A program made the position numbers and the translations under genes. This document shows, piece by piece, positions 26,406 to 34,899 of a DNA stretch of 64,000 nucleotides. The notes under the pieces are model-generated. The model was not told the DNA's origin. It searched no databases and saw nothing but the letters and a program-made list of their open reading frames with translations. Origin of the DNA: Maribacter_C sp947494565. Lineage in GTDB: Bacteria; Bacteroidota; Bacteroidia; Flavobacteriales; Flavobacteriaceae. The DNA lies in contig NZ_JBLFEP010000007.1 of assembly GCF_047345415.1 (NCBI RefSeq), forward strand, positions 186,001 through 250,000, read 5' to 3'. Position 1 is the first letter of the stretch, and the number at the start of each line of letters is the position of its first letter.

Positions 26406-26973
26406 AAAATTATTCGCAGCCCAGCGTGAAAAGGAGAAACCTTTGATGAAACAGGGCCACGAGGAGCGTTTTTTAGCACGCCTGGAAGAGCAACTACCTC
26501 AAGAGAAGAAGCCATCTTTCAGTATTTTGAAAATAGCGGCAACGTTTCTGCTCTTATGTGGATTGGGGGTTTTGGTCTATTTGAATTTAGATTACACAGC
26601 AGATGAACCGCAGCTTGTAAAGGAAGATACCAAGGAAGAAGAACAAAAAGGTATTTCGTTGGGTGATCTATCACCGGATTTGAAAAAATTGGAAACGTAT
26701 TATGTGGCCAATATCAATTTGGAACTTTCGAAACTTGAGATCTCCAATGAAAATAAGGCCCTCATCGATAGTTTTATGAAGCAGTTGGATATGCTGAATT
26801 CCGAGTACATCAACTTGAATGACGAGCTGAATGAAATCGGTCCGAATGATCAGACTATTTCAGCACTCATTCAGAATTTACAGTTACGCTTGCAGTTATT
26901 ACAGAAATTAAAAAAGAAGTTGAACGAATTAAAAACATCAAAAAATGAACAAGTCAAGACGAACATCATGTAA
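26389..26973 (+). CDS. Putative anti-sigma factor, single-pass membrane protein
   Basis: A 194-residue protein with a charged cytoplasmic N-terminus (1-43), one membrane helix (about 45-67) and a periplasmic, mostly helical part ending in a leucine-rich coiled coil (about 100-190). No zinc-type HxxxCxxC anti-sigma motif is visible. Assignment rests on its overlap with the ECF sigma gene and its topology, not on sequence homology I recognise. The start ATG lies inside the sigma gene, and the stop is 29 bases inside the next gene. Confidence 0.7.
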   Translation: MARDLRKLFAAQREKEKPLMKQGHEERFLARLEEQLPQEKKPSFSILKIAATFLLLCGLGVLVYLNLDYTADEPQLVKEDTKEEEQKGISLGDLSPDLKKLETYYVANINLELSKLEISNENKALIDSFMKQLDMLNSEYINLNDELNEIGPNDQTISALIQNLQLRLQLLQKLKKKLNELKTSKNEQVKTNIM

Positions 26974-28360
26974 GACCCTAGCCTTTGTTCTATGCCTCAT
27001 CAGCATAGGATGGGCTCAAGGGCAAAAAGAGACCAAAACCTATAACGAAACCTTTACCGTATCAGAAGATGCTGTATTGTCTATAAATACCAGTCATGCT
27101 GATATTGAGTTTGAAACATGGGACAAGGATGAGGTTGCAGTTACCGCGATGATAGAAATAGACGGTGCCAGTACAGAAGAGGCCCAGCGTTATTTTGAGA
27201 AAGAGCGTTTCGAGATTCTAGGAAATAGCCAAAAAGTGGAAATCAGTACAAAGGCCGGTTCTAAATGGTTCGCTTCAAATGGAATATCCGATATCATAAA
27301 TTTCGATTTTGAAATGCCCGAGGTACCCTATATGGAGGGTGTCGACATGGCATTTGATATCATTGCTTCACCTGAAATAGCAGAGCTGCCGGAGTTTCCA
27401 CATGGTCTGATGCCCAATTTCGACTACCATGAGTTTCGTGAAAATGGAGAAGAATACATGAAAAAATGGAAAGAGGAGTTTGATGAAAGCTTTGGGGAAG
27501 AGTACCAGAAAAAAATGGAAGATTGGGGCAAAAGGTTGGAGGAACGTCAGAGAGAACGTCTGAAAAGACGGGAAGAACACTTGAAGCGGATAGAAGAGCG
27601 AGCAGAGGAGCGCGCGCAACAAAGGCAAGAAATAGCCGAAGAACGAGGGAAGCGATTAGAAGAAGCACAGCGAATGCGTGAAGAAAGTATGAAGAATAGA
27701 GTGCGTAGAGAGCGGAATTTTTTTATTTCCGATGAAGATGGTGAAAACAAAAATTATAAGCTCAAAAAAACAATCAAAATAAAAATGCCCAAGGGTATGA
27801 AAATTAAAATGAACGTGAGACATGGGGAAGTGAAACTGGCCGACAATGTTTGGCATATGGATGCCCATCTGTCACACTCTACCATGTGGGCCAGCGGTAT
27901 TGACGGAGATAAGACGACCATTAAGGCGTCTTACTCCCCAGTGCGTGTCGATCATTGGTATCTCGGTAATTTGCAAGCTAATTATTCAGAGCGGGTTGAC
28001 CTGAAAGAAGTAATCGAAATTAAGTTGAACACTACCTCGTCAAATGTCACTATCGATAAATTGGTGAAGAACGCGTTTGTCAAAAATGATTTTGGAAAAC
28101 TAAAAATAAATTCGATTACCAATGATTTTAACGATTTGGACATTACTTTGCAAAATGCCGAGTTGGATTTTGCTGTTCCGAGCGTGGCTTTTGATATTTA
28201 TGTAAATGAAATCTCCTCCACCTTTAACAGTCCTTCATCGATAAACTTGGAGCGGACAGAAAATCATAATAATACGATATATAAAGGCTATCATAAGAGT
28301 ACCAAAGGAGGAAAATCGATAGTCATTAATTCGAAGTACAGTGAAGTGAATTTACATTGA
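26945..28360 (+). CDS. Secreted DUF4097-like adhesin-type protein with a long charged coiled-coil insert
   Basis: A 471-residue protein with a signal peptide (1 to about 25). Residues about 30-110 and 275-470 look like the two parts of a repeat-rich beta solenoid of the putative auto-transporter adhesin/DUF4097 type (SEDAVLSINTSHADIEFETW, then VRHGEVKLADNVWHMDAHLS). Between them, about 160-260 is an extremely Glu/Arg/Lys-rich helix (RQRERLKRREEHLKRIEERA and similar), predicted as a coiled coil. It overlaps the anti-sigma-like gene by 29 bases. It is probably the output or co-regulator of this ECF operon. Confidence 0.72.
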   Translation: MNKSRRTSCKTLAFVLCLISIGWAQGQKETKTYNETFTVSEDAVLSINTSHADIEFETWDKDEVAVTAMIEIDGASTEEAQRYFEKERFEILGNSQKVEISTKAGSKWFASNGISDIINFDFEMPEVPYMEGVDMAFDIIASPEIAELPEFPHGLMPNFDYHEFRENGEEYMKKWKEEFDESFGEEYQKKMEDWGKRLEERQRERLKRREEHLKRIEERAEERAQQRQEIAEERGKRLEEAQRMREESMKNRVRRERNFFISDEDGENKNYKLKKTIKIKMPKGMKIKMNVRHGEVKLADNVWHMDAHLSHSTMWASGIDGDKTTIKASYSPVRVDHWYLGNLQANYSERVDLKEVIEIKLNTTSSNVTIDKLVKNAFVKNDFGKLKINSITNDFNDLDITLQNAELDFAVPSVAFDIYVNEISSTFNSPSSINLERTENHNNTIYKGYHKSTKGGKSIVINSKYSEVNLH

Positions 28361-29101
28361 CTATTCCCTTAATACCAAAGTCCCAAAGACATCCGCATTG
28401 ATCCAACCTACATTTTTATCTTCTCCAGGCACAAAGACCGAACCGATAAAGTTTTCACGCTCCGTGCTCCCATCATTATCACAATAGGCAAGGGCAAATC
28501 CAATTTTCTTGTTTTTGGAAAGTGCCACACTTTTGGCCTCCGTTCCTTTAATGAAGTCCATCTGATATAGCCTGACCTTGATTTCCCATGTCGTAAGCTT
28601 GTCTTTGGTGATTTTAGAAGAAGTGACATGTTCGTTATAGAGTTGAGGTTCCTTGCCCAAATCAAAATCGACTACATTACCATCTAATGCAATACTATAC
28701 GCAAATGCATTGTGGTCATATTGATGCAACCCTCCTGAGTTATCCTCATCAATAAAGAGTTGAAGGCTATCGTCGTTCCACCATAATTTGAAAGGATCTT
28801 CATGCGAATCATACAGCGTATCATCTACCACTTCTAAAAGTATGTAAAGGGCTTCTTTATCCCAGAGCAGTTTGTAGCGCCCATTAAAGTCGTCATGTTC
28901 ATACGAACCGCCTACCCAGTTTTGGTCCAACAACAACCATTCTGTTCGGTTCCATGAATTTTCCATTCCACGTCCATCAATAGTCGGGCTTTCGTCGGTT
29001 TTGATTACCTCGATTATTTGGTGGTCTTCCTTTGTGTTTTTCTGTAAGGAACAAGAGAGTAGGCCTAAAACTAAAAATAGGTATAGTAGCGCTTTCATCA
29101 T
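28361..29101 (-). CDS. CBM9-like sugar-binding lipoprotein
   Basis: A 246-residue lipoprotein (lipobox LLSC near residue 17) consisting of one family-9 carbohydrate-binding-like beta sandwich. Seen: SPTIDGRGMENSWNRTEW, YKLLWDKEALYILLEVVDD, DSLQLFIDEDNSGG and TTWEIKVRLYQM, with the conserved aromatic and Asp positions of the fold. It probably binds sugar at the cell surface; no catalytic domain is present. It is convergent with the adhesin gene, with the two stop codons abutting. Either of two adjacent ATGs may be the start. Confidence 0.78.
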   Translation of the reverse strand: MMKALLYLFLVLGLLSCSLQKNTKEDHQIIEVIKTDESPTIDGRGMENSWNRTEWLLLDQNWVGGSYEHDDFNGRYKLLWDKEALYILLEVVDDTLYDSHEDPFKLWWNDDSLQLFIDEDNSGGLHQYDHNAFAYSIALDGNVVDFDLGKEPQLYNEHVTSSKITKDKLTTWEIKVRLYQMDFIKGTEAKSVALSKNKKIGFALAYCDNDGSTERENFIGSVFVPGEDKNVGWINADVFGTLVLRE

Positions 29102-29171
29102 AAGTAAAGATTTTGGGGAATCTCCACTTAAAGATAGTAAATTCCTACACTTTTAGGATGCTATCAGCCCC

Positions 29172-29196
29172 GGTATTCGATGAATACCATTTTTTT
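29172..29196 (+). terminator. Hairpin plus T tract oriented on the plus strand
   Basis: Perfect stem GGTATTC / GAATACC with loop GAT, one A, then seven T on the plus strand. On the minus strand no U tract follows, although both flanking genes are on the minus strand. It would stop plus-strand transcription running antisense into the downstream oxidoreductase gene. Confidence 0.55.
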
Positions 29197-29214
29197 GGCA
29201 AACAAAATGGTCAT

Positions 29215-30543
29215 TTATAATTTGGGTTCCCATCCTTGGGCATATTCGCGCTTCCAATTTCGCATTACTTTCTCATTATTGAGGACTTTACCTGTTGCGG
29301 GATCGATTTTTATGGTCTCACCGGCATCTTGGGCCATATTTCCCAGATGACATAACATGGTGGAAATACTTGCATCTTTGATTTCCGCTTGTAGCGTAGT
29401 ATCTTTTCGAATGGCATCGAAAAAGTTACCTACATGGTTTACATCCAAGCCGCCTTCACCTCTAGTATTGGTTGTAGCGCTCGCCGAACTTTCTTTTTCC
29501 TCTTTGATCAATTCCCCACCTAGGTCAAAAAGCTTGTAAAAGTTTCTACTGAGCATGATGGTACCCTTGCTTCCATAAATGGTTATGCCCCTTCCGGGTT
29601 GCTCAGGTTTGATCAGGCCTCTGCTATGACCGGTCCAAGTGATAAACTTATTATCGGAAAACTTAAAAGTTACCTGTTGATTATCTACGAACTCCCAGTC
29701 ATCATCGTAAGCGTATTTGCCCCCGAAAGAGGTTACGCTTTCCGGTAGGTCTACCCCTAGGGCCCATCGACAGATATCTACTTCATGGGTTCCGTTATTA
29801 TGCATTTCACCGGTTCCCCAATTGCGGAACCAGTGCCAGTTATAGGGGTGAATATTATCACGATAGGCCTCTCTCACTGCCGGGCCTTGCCACAACTCCC
29901 AATCTAAGGTTTTCGGTACGGCTATTTCCTTTCCCTTCCCAATCGAACCTCTATTATTAGAATAATAGGCTTCCCCTTTGTATACGTTACCTATAATACC
30001 GTTTCTGATATCTTCGATAGCTTTTATAGAGGTAACGGCCGAACGTTGTTGATTGCCCATTTGTACCTTTTTTCCATACTTCTTTTGGGCTTCAACAAGC
30101 AACACATTTTCATGTGGATTATGGCTACAGGGCTTTTCGATATAAACGTGTTTGCCCGCCTGCATTGCCATGATGGCCATTGGAGCATGCCAGTGCTCGG
30201 GTGTAGCAATGAAAACGGCATCAACATTCTTATCTTCCAATACCTTTCTGAAGTCTTTTTCTACTTTGGGCACATAACCGATATTTTTTTGACACCAAGC
30301 GTTGTGCTCTTCCAATATGACATCGTCCACATCGCAGCTATATAGGATTTTCGCATTGGCGTCAGAATGTATAGCCTTCACATGTGCCTTTCCACGACTT
30401 CGAATACCGATTACCGCACAGTTGATTTGATCATTCGCACCCAAGATAGTGGCGTATGAAGATGTGGGCAATACGATTCCTCCTAGGGTCATCGCCGCGG
30501 TTCCTGCTGTTGTTTTTTTTATGAAATTTCTTCTGGTGGTCAT
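29215..30543 (-). CDS. Gfo/Idh/MocA-family oxidoreductase with Tat-type signal
   Basis: A 442-residue NAD(P)-dependent sugar oxidoreductase. The N-terminus is a twin-arginine signal (MTTRRNFIKKT, hydrophobic to about 27), so it works in the periplasm or on the membrane with bound cofactor. The Rossmann fold starts at NCAVIGIRSRGKAHVKA (about 41-57). The conserved YIEKPCSHN carries the catalytic EKP Lys, and GTHEVDICRWALG carries the His-Asp substrate loop. The substrate is not predictable; relatives oxidise glycosides at C3 or cleave N-acetyl sugars. It lies downstream of msrA, separated by msrA's terminator. Confidence 0.88.
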   Translation of the reverse strand: MTTRRNFIKKTTAGTAAMTLGGIVLPTSSYATILGANDQINCAVIGIRSRGKAHVKAIHSDANAKILYSCDVDDVILEEHNAWCQKNIGYVPKVEKDFRKVLEDKNVDAVFIATPEHWHAPMAIMAMQAGKHVYIEKPCSHNPHENVLLVEAQKKYGKKVQMGNQQRSAVTSIKAIEDIRNGIIGNVYKGEAYYSNNRGSIGKGKEIAVPKTLDWELWQGPAVREAYRDNIHPYNWHWFRNWGTGEMHNNGTHEVDICRWALGVDLPESVTSFGGKYAYDDDWEFVDNQQVTFKFSDNKFITWTGHSRGLIKPEQPGRGITIYGSKGTIMLSRNFYKLFDLGGELIKEEKESSASATTNTRGEGGLDVNHVGNFFDAIRKDTTLQAEIKDASISTMLCHLGNMAQDAGETIKIDPATGKVLNNEKVMRNWKREYAQGWEPKL

Positions 30544-30586
30544 AATCTGAGAGTTCTAGATATTGCAATGCCCCTAATTTACAAAT

Positions 30587-30610
30587 AAAAAAACGACCCT
30601 TTTGGGCCGT
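30587..30610 (-). terminator. Terminator after msrA
   Basis: On the minus strand: stem ACGGCCC / GGGTCGT (seven pairs, one G-T) with an AAAA loop, followed by seven T. It lies 34 bases past the msrA stop. Confidence 0.8.
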
Positions 30611-30643
30611 TTTGTGATAATATCCGAATAAACGAACCTTCGA

Positions 30644-31333
30644 TTAATGTATTTTTTCTTTCAGGTATTCCCCAAAATTTTTCTTGAAACGGTTCAACCG
30701 AGGAATGGAGACATTCGTAATGTACGAGTTGTTAGGATGCTTTTTTTCATAATCTTGGTGGTAATCCTCCGCATCATAGAATTTGGTAAATGGAACCACC
30801 TGCGTTGTTATAGGGTCACCGTCATAAACATTTTGATCTTTCAACGCCTGAATGTAGCCTTCGATAATCTTTTTCTCCTCCTCGTTCTTGTAAAAAGCCA
30901 CAGAGCGATACTGAGGTCCACGATCTGGCCCTTGTCTATTTAGTGTGGTCGGGTCATGAGAACCGAAAAATACCTGAACCAGTGCAGTAAAGGATATGAC
31001 TTCAGGATCGTAGTATACCTTAACAGCTTCAGCATGGCTTGTTAAGCCACGACCTACCTGTTCATATGTAGGATTATCTTCCGTACCCCCAGCATATCCA
31101 GAAACAACTTCTGGTATCCCTTTTACGCTTTCAAAGATAGCTTCAACACACCAAAAACAACCGCTGGCAAAATAAGCTGTTTCGTAGTTGCTTAAATCTT
31201 CTTGGGTAGGTTTGACGGCTTCGGCCATCTCTTTCTTGACGGTAGTCTCCGTCTTTTGCTCTTTGACTTTTGACTGACAGGCCGTTGTGAATACAACGGC
31301 CGCCGTCAATAAGATAGTTTTATAAATCTTCAT
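30644..31333 (-). CDS. msrA: Peptide-methionine (S)-S-oxide reductase, lipoprotein form
   Basis: A 229-residue MsrA. The catalytic motif GCFWC has nucleophilic Cys59. GYAGG, NPTYEQVGRGLTSHAEAV, FFGSHDPTT and RQGPDRGPQYRS are the standard substrate-pocket segments. A lipobox (TTAC, Cys19) precedes the domain, so this form is anchored in the envelope and repairs oxidised Met in exported proteins; most MsrA enzymes are cytoplasmic. It is followed by a clear terminator. Confidence 0.93.
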   Translation of the reverse strand: MKIYKTILLTAAVVFTTACQSKVKEQKTETTVKKEMAEAVKPTQEDLSNYETAYFASGCFWCVEAIFESVKGIPEVVSGYAGGTEDNPTYEQVGRGLTSHAEAVKVYYDPEVISFTALVQVFFGSHDPTTLNRQGPDRGPQYRSVAFYKNEEEKKIIEGYIQALKDQNVYDGDPITTQVVPFTKFYDAEDYHQDYEKKHPNNSYITNVSIPRLNRFKKNFGEYLKEKIH

Positions 31334-31398
31334 TTTCTCTTTTTAGTTGCAGAAAATAACAACTACTTACCCATCTTAGGTTAAAAGAATCTTAAAGT

Positions 31399-32349
31399 CT
31401 ATGGATTGATTACCCCATCACCGAAGACCTCAATTGCCGATATTTTTGGCCGATCCACGCTAGATTGCAAAACAATGGTCAACTCACCGTCCATAACCTC
31501 TACATCCAAAAACTTTCCTGTCGCCCTTGCCGCTCCTAATTCTTCAAATAAATCAATATTTTCAAATACGGTTGTGCCTTCGATTTCTACATTGAATACC
31601 CTGCTACCTGTCCCTCCATTTATGCCCTCAGGAGCAATACCCCAGAAAATTTCGGCGAAATGTAATACAACCGTATAAGTACCATTTGAAACCGGAATAT
31701 TATATGAAAAAGGGTCGTTCGGACTTTCAATTTTAGTTATTCTTTCCGTATAGAAAATTTCATCCAAATTTGTTCCTTCAATTTCCGTTAAGTCCTCATT
31801 TTTAAAGGAATTTGAAGGGCCAAAGAAAAATTGGTCTTCTAAGAATGTTTCGTCACCTATGGTAACTTCAGGTCCTCCGCAATTGATTTTTAAGATGCTT
31901 GAACCTATTAGTTCAGGTTCGAAAGTCACTTCAGCAGTATCCGTCATTGCCGTACCGCTAAGGGTACCCGACAAGGTAATCGTCTCGACTGCAGTGTTGG
32001 TAATCGTTGCCGAGTAGGTTCCATCACTGTTATCGGTTACTGCGGAAATGTTTGCCAATCCTGTAGTGGATAGCACTACCGCGCCACCACTAGTAGTAAA
32101 TCTGTTGCCTTTGGTATCAGCCAAAGTTACCGTAATGGCAGATGCGTCGGTACCATTGGCTACAGCTGTAGGCGTAGCCTCAATGGTAGTATTTGCGTTG
32201 GTTGGGTCAGCTTCTGGTACCTCTACTACAACAACAGGTTCGGGATCATCACCATCATCACTACCACAAGCTATTGGAATAAGGCTCAAAGAGAGCGAAA
32301 TCGTAATAAGCATAAACCTACTTAGGGGAAAATCTTTCATGAGCTTCAA
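31399..32349 (-). CDS. Lipoprotein with Ig-like (invasin-type) and malectin domains
   Basis: A 316-residue surface lipoprotein (lipobox PIAC, Cys28). Residues about 50-148 form an invasin/Big_1-like beta sandwich (ATPTAVANGTDASAITVTL, SDGTYSATITNT). Residues about 152-312 form a malectin domain (LKINCGGPEVTIGD, the aromatic DQFFFGP, YTVVLHFAEIFWG, a FLDVEVMDGELTI strand). Malectin domains bind diglucosides or other carbohydrate ends. It probably captures or displays glycan at the cell surface. Its upstream region is very AT-rich. Confidence 0.85.
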   Translation of the reverse strand: MKLMKDFPLSRFMLITISLSLSLIPIACGSDDGDDPEPVVVVEVPEADPTNANTTIEATPTAVANGTDASAITVTLADTKGNRFTTSGGAVVLSTTGLANISAVTDNSDGTYSATITNTAVETITLSGTLSGTAMTDTAEVTFEPELIGSSILKINCGGPEVTIGDETFLEDQFFFGPSNSFKNEDLTEIEGTNLDEIFYTERITKIESPNDPFSYNIPVSNGTYTVVLHFAEIFWGIAPEGINGGTGSRVFNVEIEGTTVFENIDLFEELGAARATGKFLDVEVMDGELTIVLQSSVDRPKISAIEVFGDGVINP

Positions 32350-32605
32350 ATTTTTGAGGTTTTATTATTTTTTCTACCTACATTTTTATGTAAAACTATT
32401 AAACTATGTACTTTTTTTCTAGGAAAATTGGCTATTTTTCGACCAACGGGTATTTATTTTTTTATAGAATTGAATAGCTTGTTAGATGGATTTATATAAA
32501 CATACAATATTTAAATCGTTGATATTCAATTGATAGAAATTAAAAAGTAAATATTTTTTGGACTAAAATTCAATTGTTAACTTTTACTACTATTTCTTTG
32601 ACTTT
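32350..32605. other. AT-rich divergent intergenic spacer
   Basis: A 256-bp spacer between the divergent malectin lipoprotein and M23 peptidase genes. It is conspicuously AT-rich, with long A and T runs, compared with the surrounding genes. I see no exact TAnnTTTG box, no convincing hairpin with a T tract, and no open frame of note. It must contain the promoters of both genes. Confidence 0.6.
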
Positions 32606-33286
32606 ATGCAATCATTATTTGAATTTTTTGAAGAAAGTACGTTTTTGTCACACCTATTTACTCCAAATAATTCTTATTGTCCCATTGATTTATCGAAGGA
32701 TAATATAGAATTAAACAACTATAACATTCAAAACCCTACTCAATGTCAATCATATGTAACCTCAGTGTTAAGAAAAAATAAGGCTAAAATTGCTTTTGGC
32801 GGCTATTTAGAAAAAAGAAAGATCTACCAAGATAAACCAAACTTCACTGCAAATGGGAAAGTTAGGGATATTCATTTAGGTATTGACTTTTGGACCAAGG
32901 CAGGTACGAATGTCATCGCTCCCCTCGCGGGAACGATCCACAGTTTTCGAAACAATACTGCCATTGGTGACTACGGACCGACGATAATTCTCAAACATTC
33001 GTATGGCTCTCGATATTTTCATACCCTGTATGGGCATTTGTCCTTGGCATCACTTGAGCACCTTTACGTGGGTATGACATTCAAGAAGGGTGACACGTTG
33101 GCAACTCTCGGTACGCCCGACATTAATGTTGGCTATGCACCGCATTTACACTTTCAGATTATTGAGAATATGGAAGGGCAAGTGGGAGACTACCCTGGAG
33201 TCTGTTCTGAAGATTCACTTGATCATTACACTCGAAATTGCCCCGACCCTAATCTTTTGCTCCAAATTCAAAGAAGTCCCCCCTAG
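32606..33286 (+). CDS. M23-family (LytM-type) metallopeptidase without signal peptide
   Basis: A 226-residue protein. The zinc site of M23 peptidases is complete: HLGIDF (His90, Asp94), the YGHLS segment (His144) and HLHFQI (His180 and His182). The N-terminal 75 residues have no export signal and no recognised domain. M23 domains usually cut peptidoglycan cross-bridges in the periplasm, so this one either leaves by another route or acts on something else. The first 300 bases of the gene are markedly AT-rich, suggesting a separate origin. The C-terminus has paired cysteines (200, 212). Confidence 0.85.
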   Translation: MQSLFEFFEESTFLSHLFTPNNSYCPIDLSKDNIELNNYNIQNPTQCQSYVTSVLRKNKAKIAFGGYLEKRKIYQDKPNFTANGKVRDIHLGIDFWTKAGTNVIAPLAGTIHSFRNNTAIGDYGPTIILKHSYGSRYFHTLYGHLSLASLEHLYVGMTFKKGDTLATLGTPDINVGYAPHLHFQIIENMEGQVGDYPGVCSEDSLDHYTRNCPDPNLLLQIQRSPP

Positions 33287-33457
33287 ATAAATGGATATTC
33301 GCTATGGAATAGAACATGCCTAGGATTAAGGAAGTTATCCCAATTGCCGCCGATTTTCATTATTTACTCCCATAAAATCAGTCTTCATCGTGTATAATCT
33401 ATTAGGTATTATTTCATGAAAACCCATTACAAGGGGTGGGTATTTGCCATGAAACCG

Positions 33458-34144
33458 CTAGAGTAGTGGTTCTAAAGCTTTCCAAACGTTATTCGCGACT
33501 ATTTTTTGACCTTTCGCAGTGGGGTGTATGCCGTCCTCAAGGTTTAATTCGGGAATGCCGGCAACGCCATCAAGTAGAAACGGGATCAATTGTATTTCAT
33601 TTTGCTGCGCCAATTCCGGGAAAATGGTTCGAAACTCGGTCGTATAGTCCTGGCCCATGTTCGGAGGAATCATCATTCCTGCCAGTACGATTTTTGTATC
33701 CTTGTTTTTATCCCAAACCATATCGATGATCATCTGTAAATTTGCTTTGGTCTCTGAGAGCGGCACCCCGCGCAGACCATCATTGGCTCCGAGCTCCAAA
33801 ACAAAAACATCCACTTTCTGATTCAGTACCCATTCCAAACGATTCTTTCCCCCAGCCGTTGTTTCACCACTTAAACCCGCATTGATTACTTCATAATTCA
33901 AGTTCAGGGAATCAAGTCGCTCTTGGATCAATGATGGGAATGACTCTTCTATCTCCAGACCATAGCCCGCCGTAAGGCTATTTCCGAAGAATAAAATTGT
34001 TTTCGCACCCGTTTCTTTTTTCACTTCGTTGTCATCGCCCACTACAGTCTCACTTTGTGTCGCTTTTGTTGCAGTTTTGGAATCCTTACAGGACAGGGCG
34101 ATGAGCAGTATAAAAAAATAACTAAACTTTAAGAGGTTGCGCAT
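33458..34144 (-). CDS. TesA-like SGNH arylesterase/lysophospholipase, lipoprotein
   Basis: A 228-residue SGNH hydrolase of the TesA/arylesterase type. Block I is FFGNSLTAGYG with Ser56, block II NAGLSGETTAGG, block III GANDG with Asn121, and block V DGIHPT with Asp205 and His208. A lipobox (ALSC, Cys19) anchors it in the envelope. It cleaves short acyl esters, thioesters or lysophospholipids. It is divergent from a YbbA/YbbP-type ABC exporter, the same arrangement as tesA-ybbA-ybbP in E. coli. Confidence 0.88.
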   Translation of the reverse strand: MRNLLKFSYFFILLIALSCKDSKTATKATQSETVVGDDNEVKKETGAKTILFFGNSLTAGYGLEIEESFPSLIQERLDSLNLNYEVINAGLSGETTAGGKNRLEWVLNQKVDVFVLELGANDGLRGVPLSETKANLQMIIDMVWDKNKDTKIVLAGMMIPPNMGQDYTTEFRTIFPELAQQNEIQLIPFLLDGVAGIPELNLEDGIHPTAKGQKIVANNVWKALEPLL

Positions 34145-34209
34145 ACTAGGAAGGGATATAGTTTAGAATCATTTCCTTACTTTGCAAATTGCTATCGAAA
34201 ACGATTGTT

Positions 34210-34899
34210 ATGTCAAAGATATTAAACGTTCGCAACCTAGAGAAGACCTATATCAGCGGTTCCAAAAAATTAAAGGTTCTCGATGATATTTCCTTTGCTG
34301 TTGATGCTGGTGCCACTTTTTCAATTGTTGGCCCTTCGGGAAGCGGTAAAACCACATTGTTAGGTCTTTGCGCGGGTCTTGACAGGTCGGATTCGGGCAC
34401 AGTAGAATTATGTGGTACCGATCTGAACAGCCTCAATGAGGACCAAAGAGCCTTATTACGCAATAAGAATATCGGATTTATTTTTCAAGATTTTCAGTTG
34501 CTACCGACCTTGACGGCTCTTGAAAACGTAAGTGTTCCCCTAGAGCTACAAGGTGCTGAGGGTGCTAAACAAAGAGCAATGGAATTGCTCGAGAAAGTTG
34601 GGCTTTCAAAGCGTATAGGACATTACCCATCGCAATTATCAGGAGGGGAACAACAACGTGTAGCCTTAGCCAGGGCTTTTTCTAATCACCCCAAGATCTT
34701 ATTTGCTGATGAGCCCACAGGAAACCTTGATGAGGAGACCGGTGAAAAAGTGATACGCTTACTTTTTGAACTTAATAAAGATACAGGAACTACCTTGGTC
34801 ATTGTCACGCACGATTTGGATTTGGCAAAGCGTACCCAACATATCCTTCGGTTAAAAGGGGGCAAGGTCTTGACTAACGAAACTACGTTGGTATCGTGA
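34210..34899 (+). CDS. ABC transporter ATP-binding protein, YbbA/LolD type
   Basis: A 229-residue ATPase with Walker A GPSGSGKTT, Q-loop FQDFQLLPT, signature LSGGEQQRVALARAF, Walker B ILFADEPTGNLD and H-loop VTHDLD. The motif order and the MacB/LolD-style NLDEETGEKV identify the group that partners FtsX-fold permeases. ATG 34210 gives the normal N-terminus (MSKILNVRNLEKTY); an upstream in-frame TTG is unlikely. The stop overlaps the GTG start of the permease gene (GTGA). Confidence 0.9.
   Translation: MSKILNVRNLEKTYISGSKKLKVLDDISFAVDAGATFSIVGPSGSGKTTLLGLCAGLDRSDSGTVELCGTDLNSLNEDQRALLRNKNIGFIFQDFQLLPTLTALENVSVPLELQGAEGAKQRAMELLEKVGLSKRIGHYPSQLSGGEQQRVALARAFSNHPKILFADEPTGNLDEETGEKVIRLLFELNKDTGTTLVIVTHDLDLAKRTQHILRLKGGKVLTNETTLVS

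Noticed and set aside
27360..27868. Several long open frames on the minus strand opposite the coiled-coil region
   Set aside because: They are antisense shadows of the Glu/Arg/Lys-rich repeat, which by composition lacks stop codons on the other strand. They have no start context of their own.
28361..28665. Frame-shifted antisense and overlapping frames inside the CBM9 gene
   Set aside because: They are shadows of the real gene, whose own frame carries a lipobox and the full beta-sandwich.
31339..31365. TAGTTG/CAACTA inverted repeat between the malectin and msrA genes
   Set aside because: Six AT-rich pairs, with no T tract in either useful direction and no relation to a promoter box; likely chance.
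33420..33457. Possible terminator (ACCCA/TGGGT) after the TesA-like gene
   Set aside because: The stem is only five pairs with a ten-base loop and a four-T tract; too weak to list.
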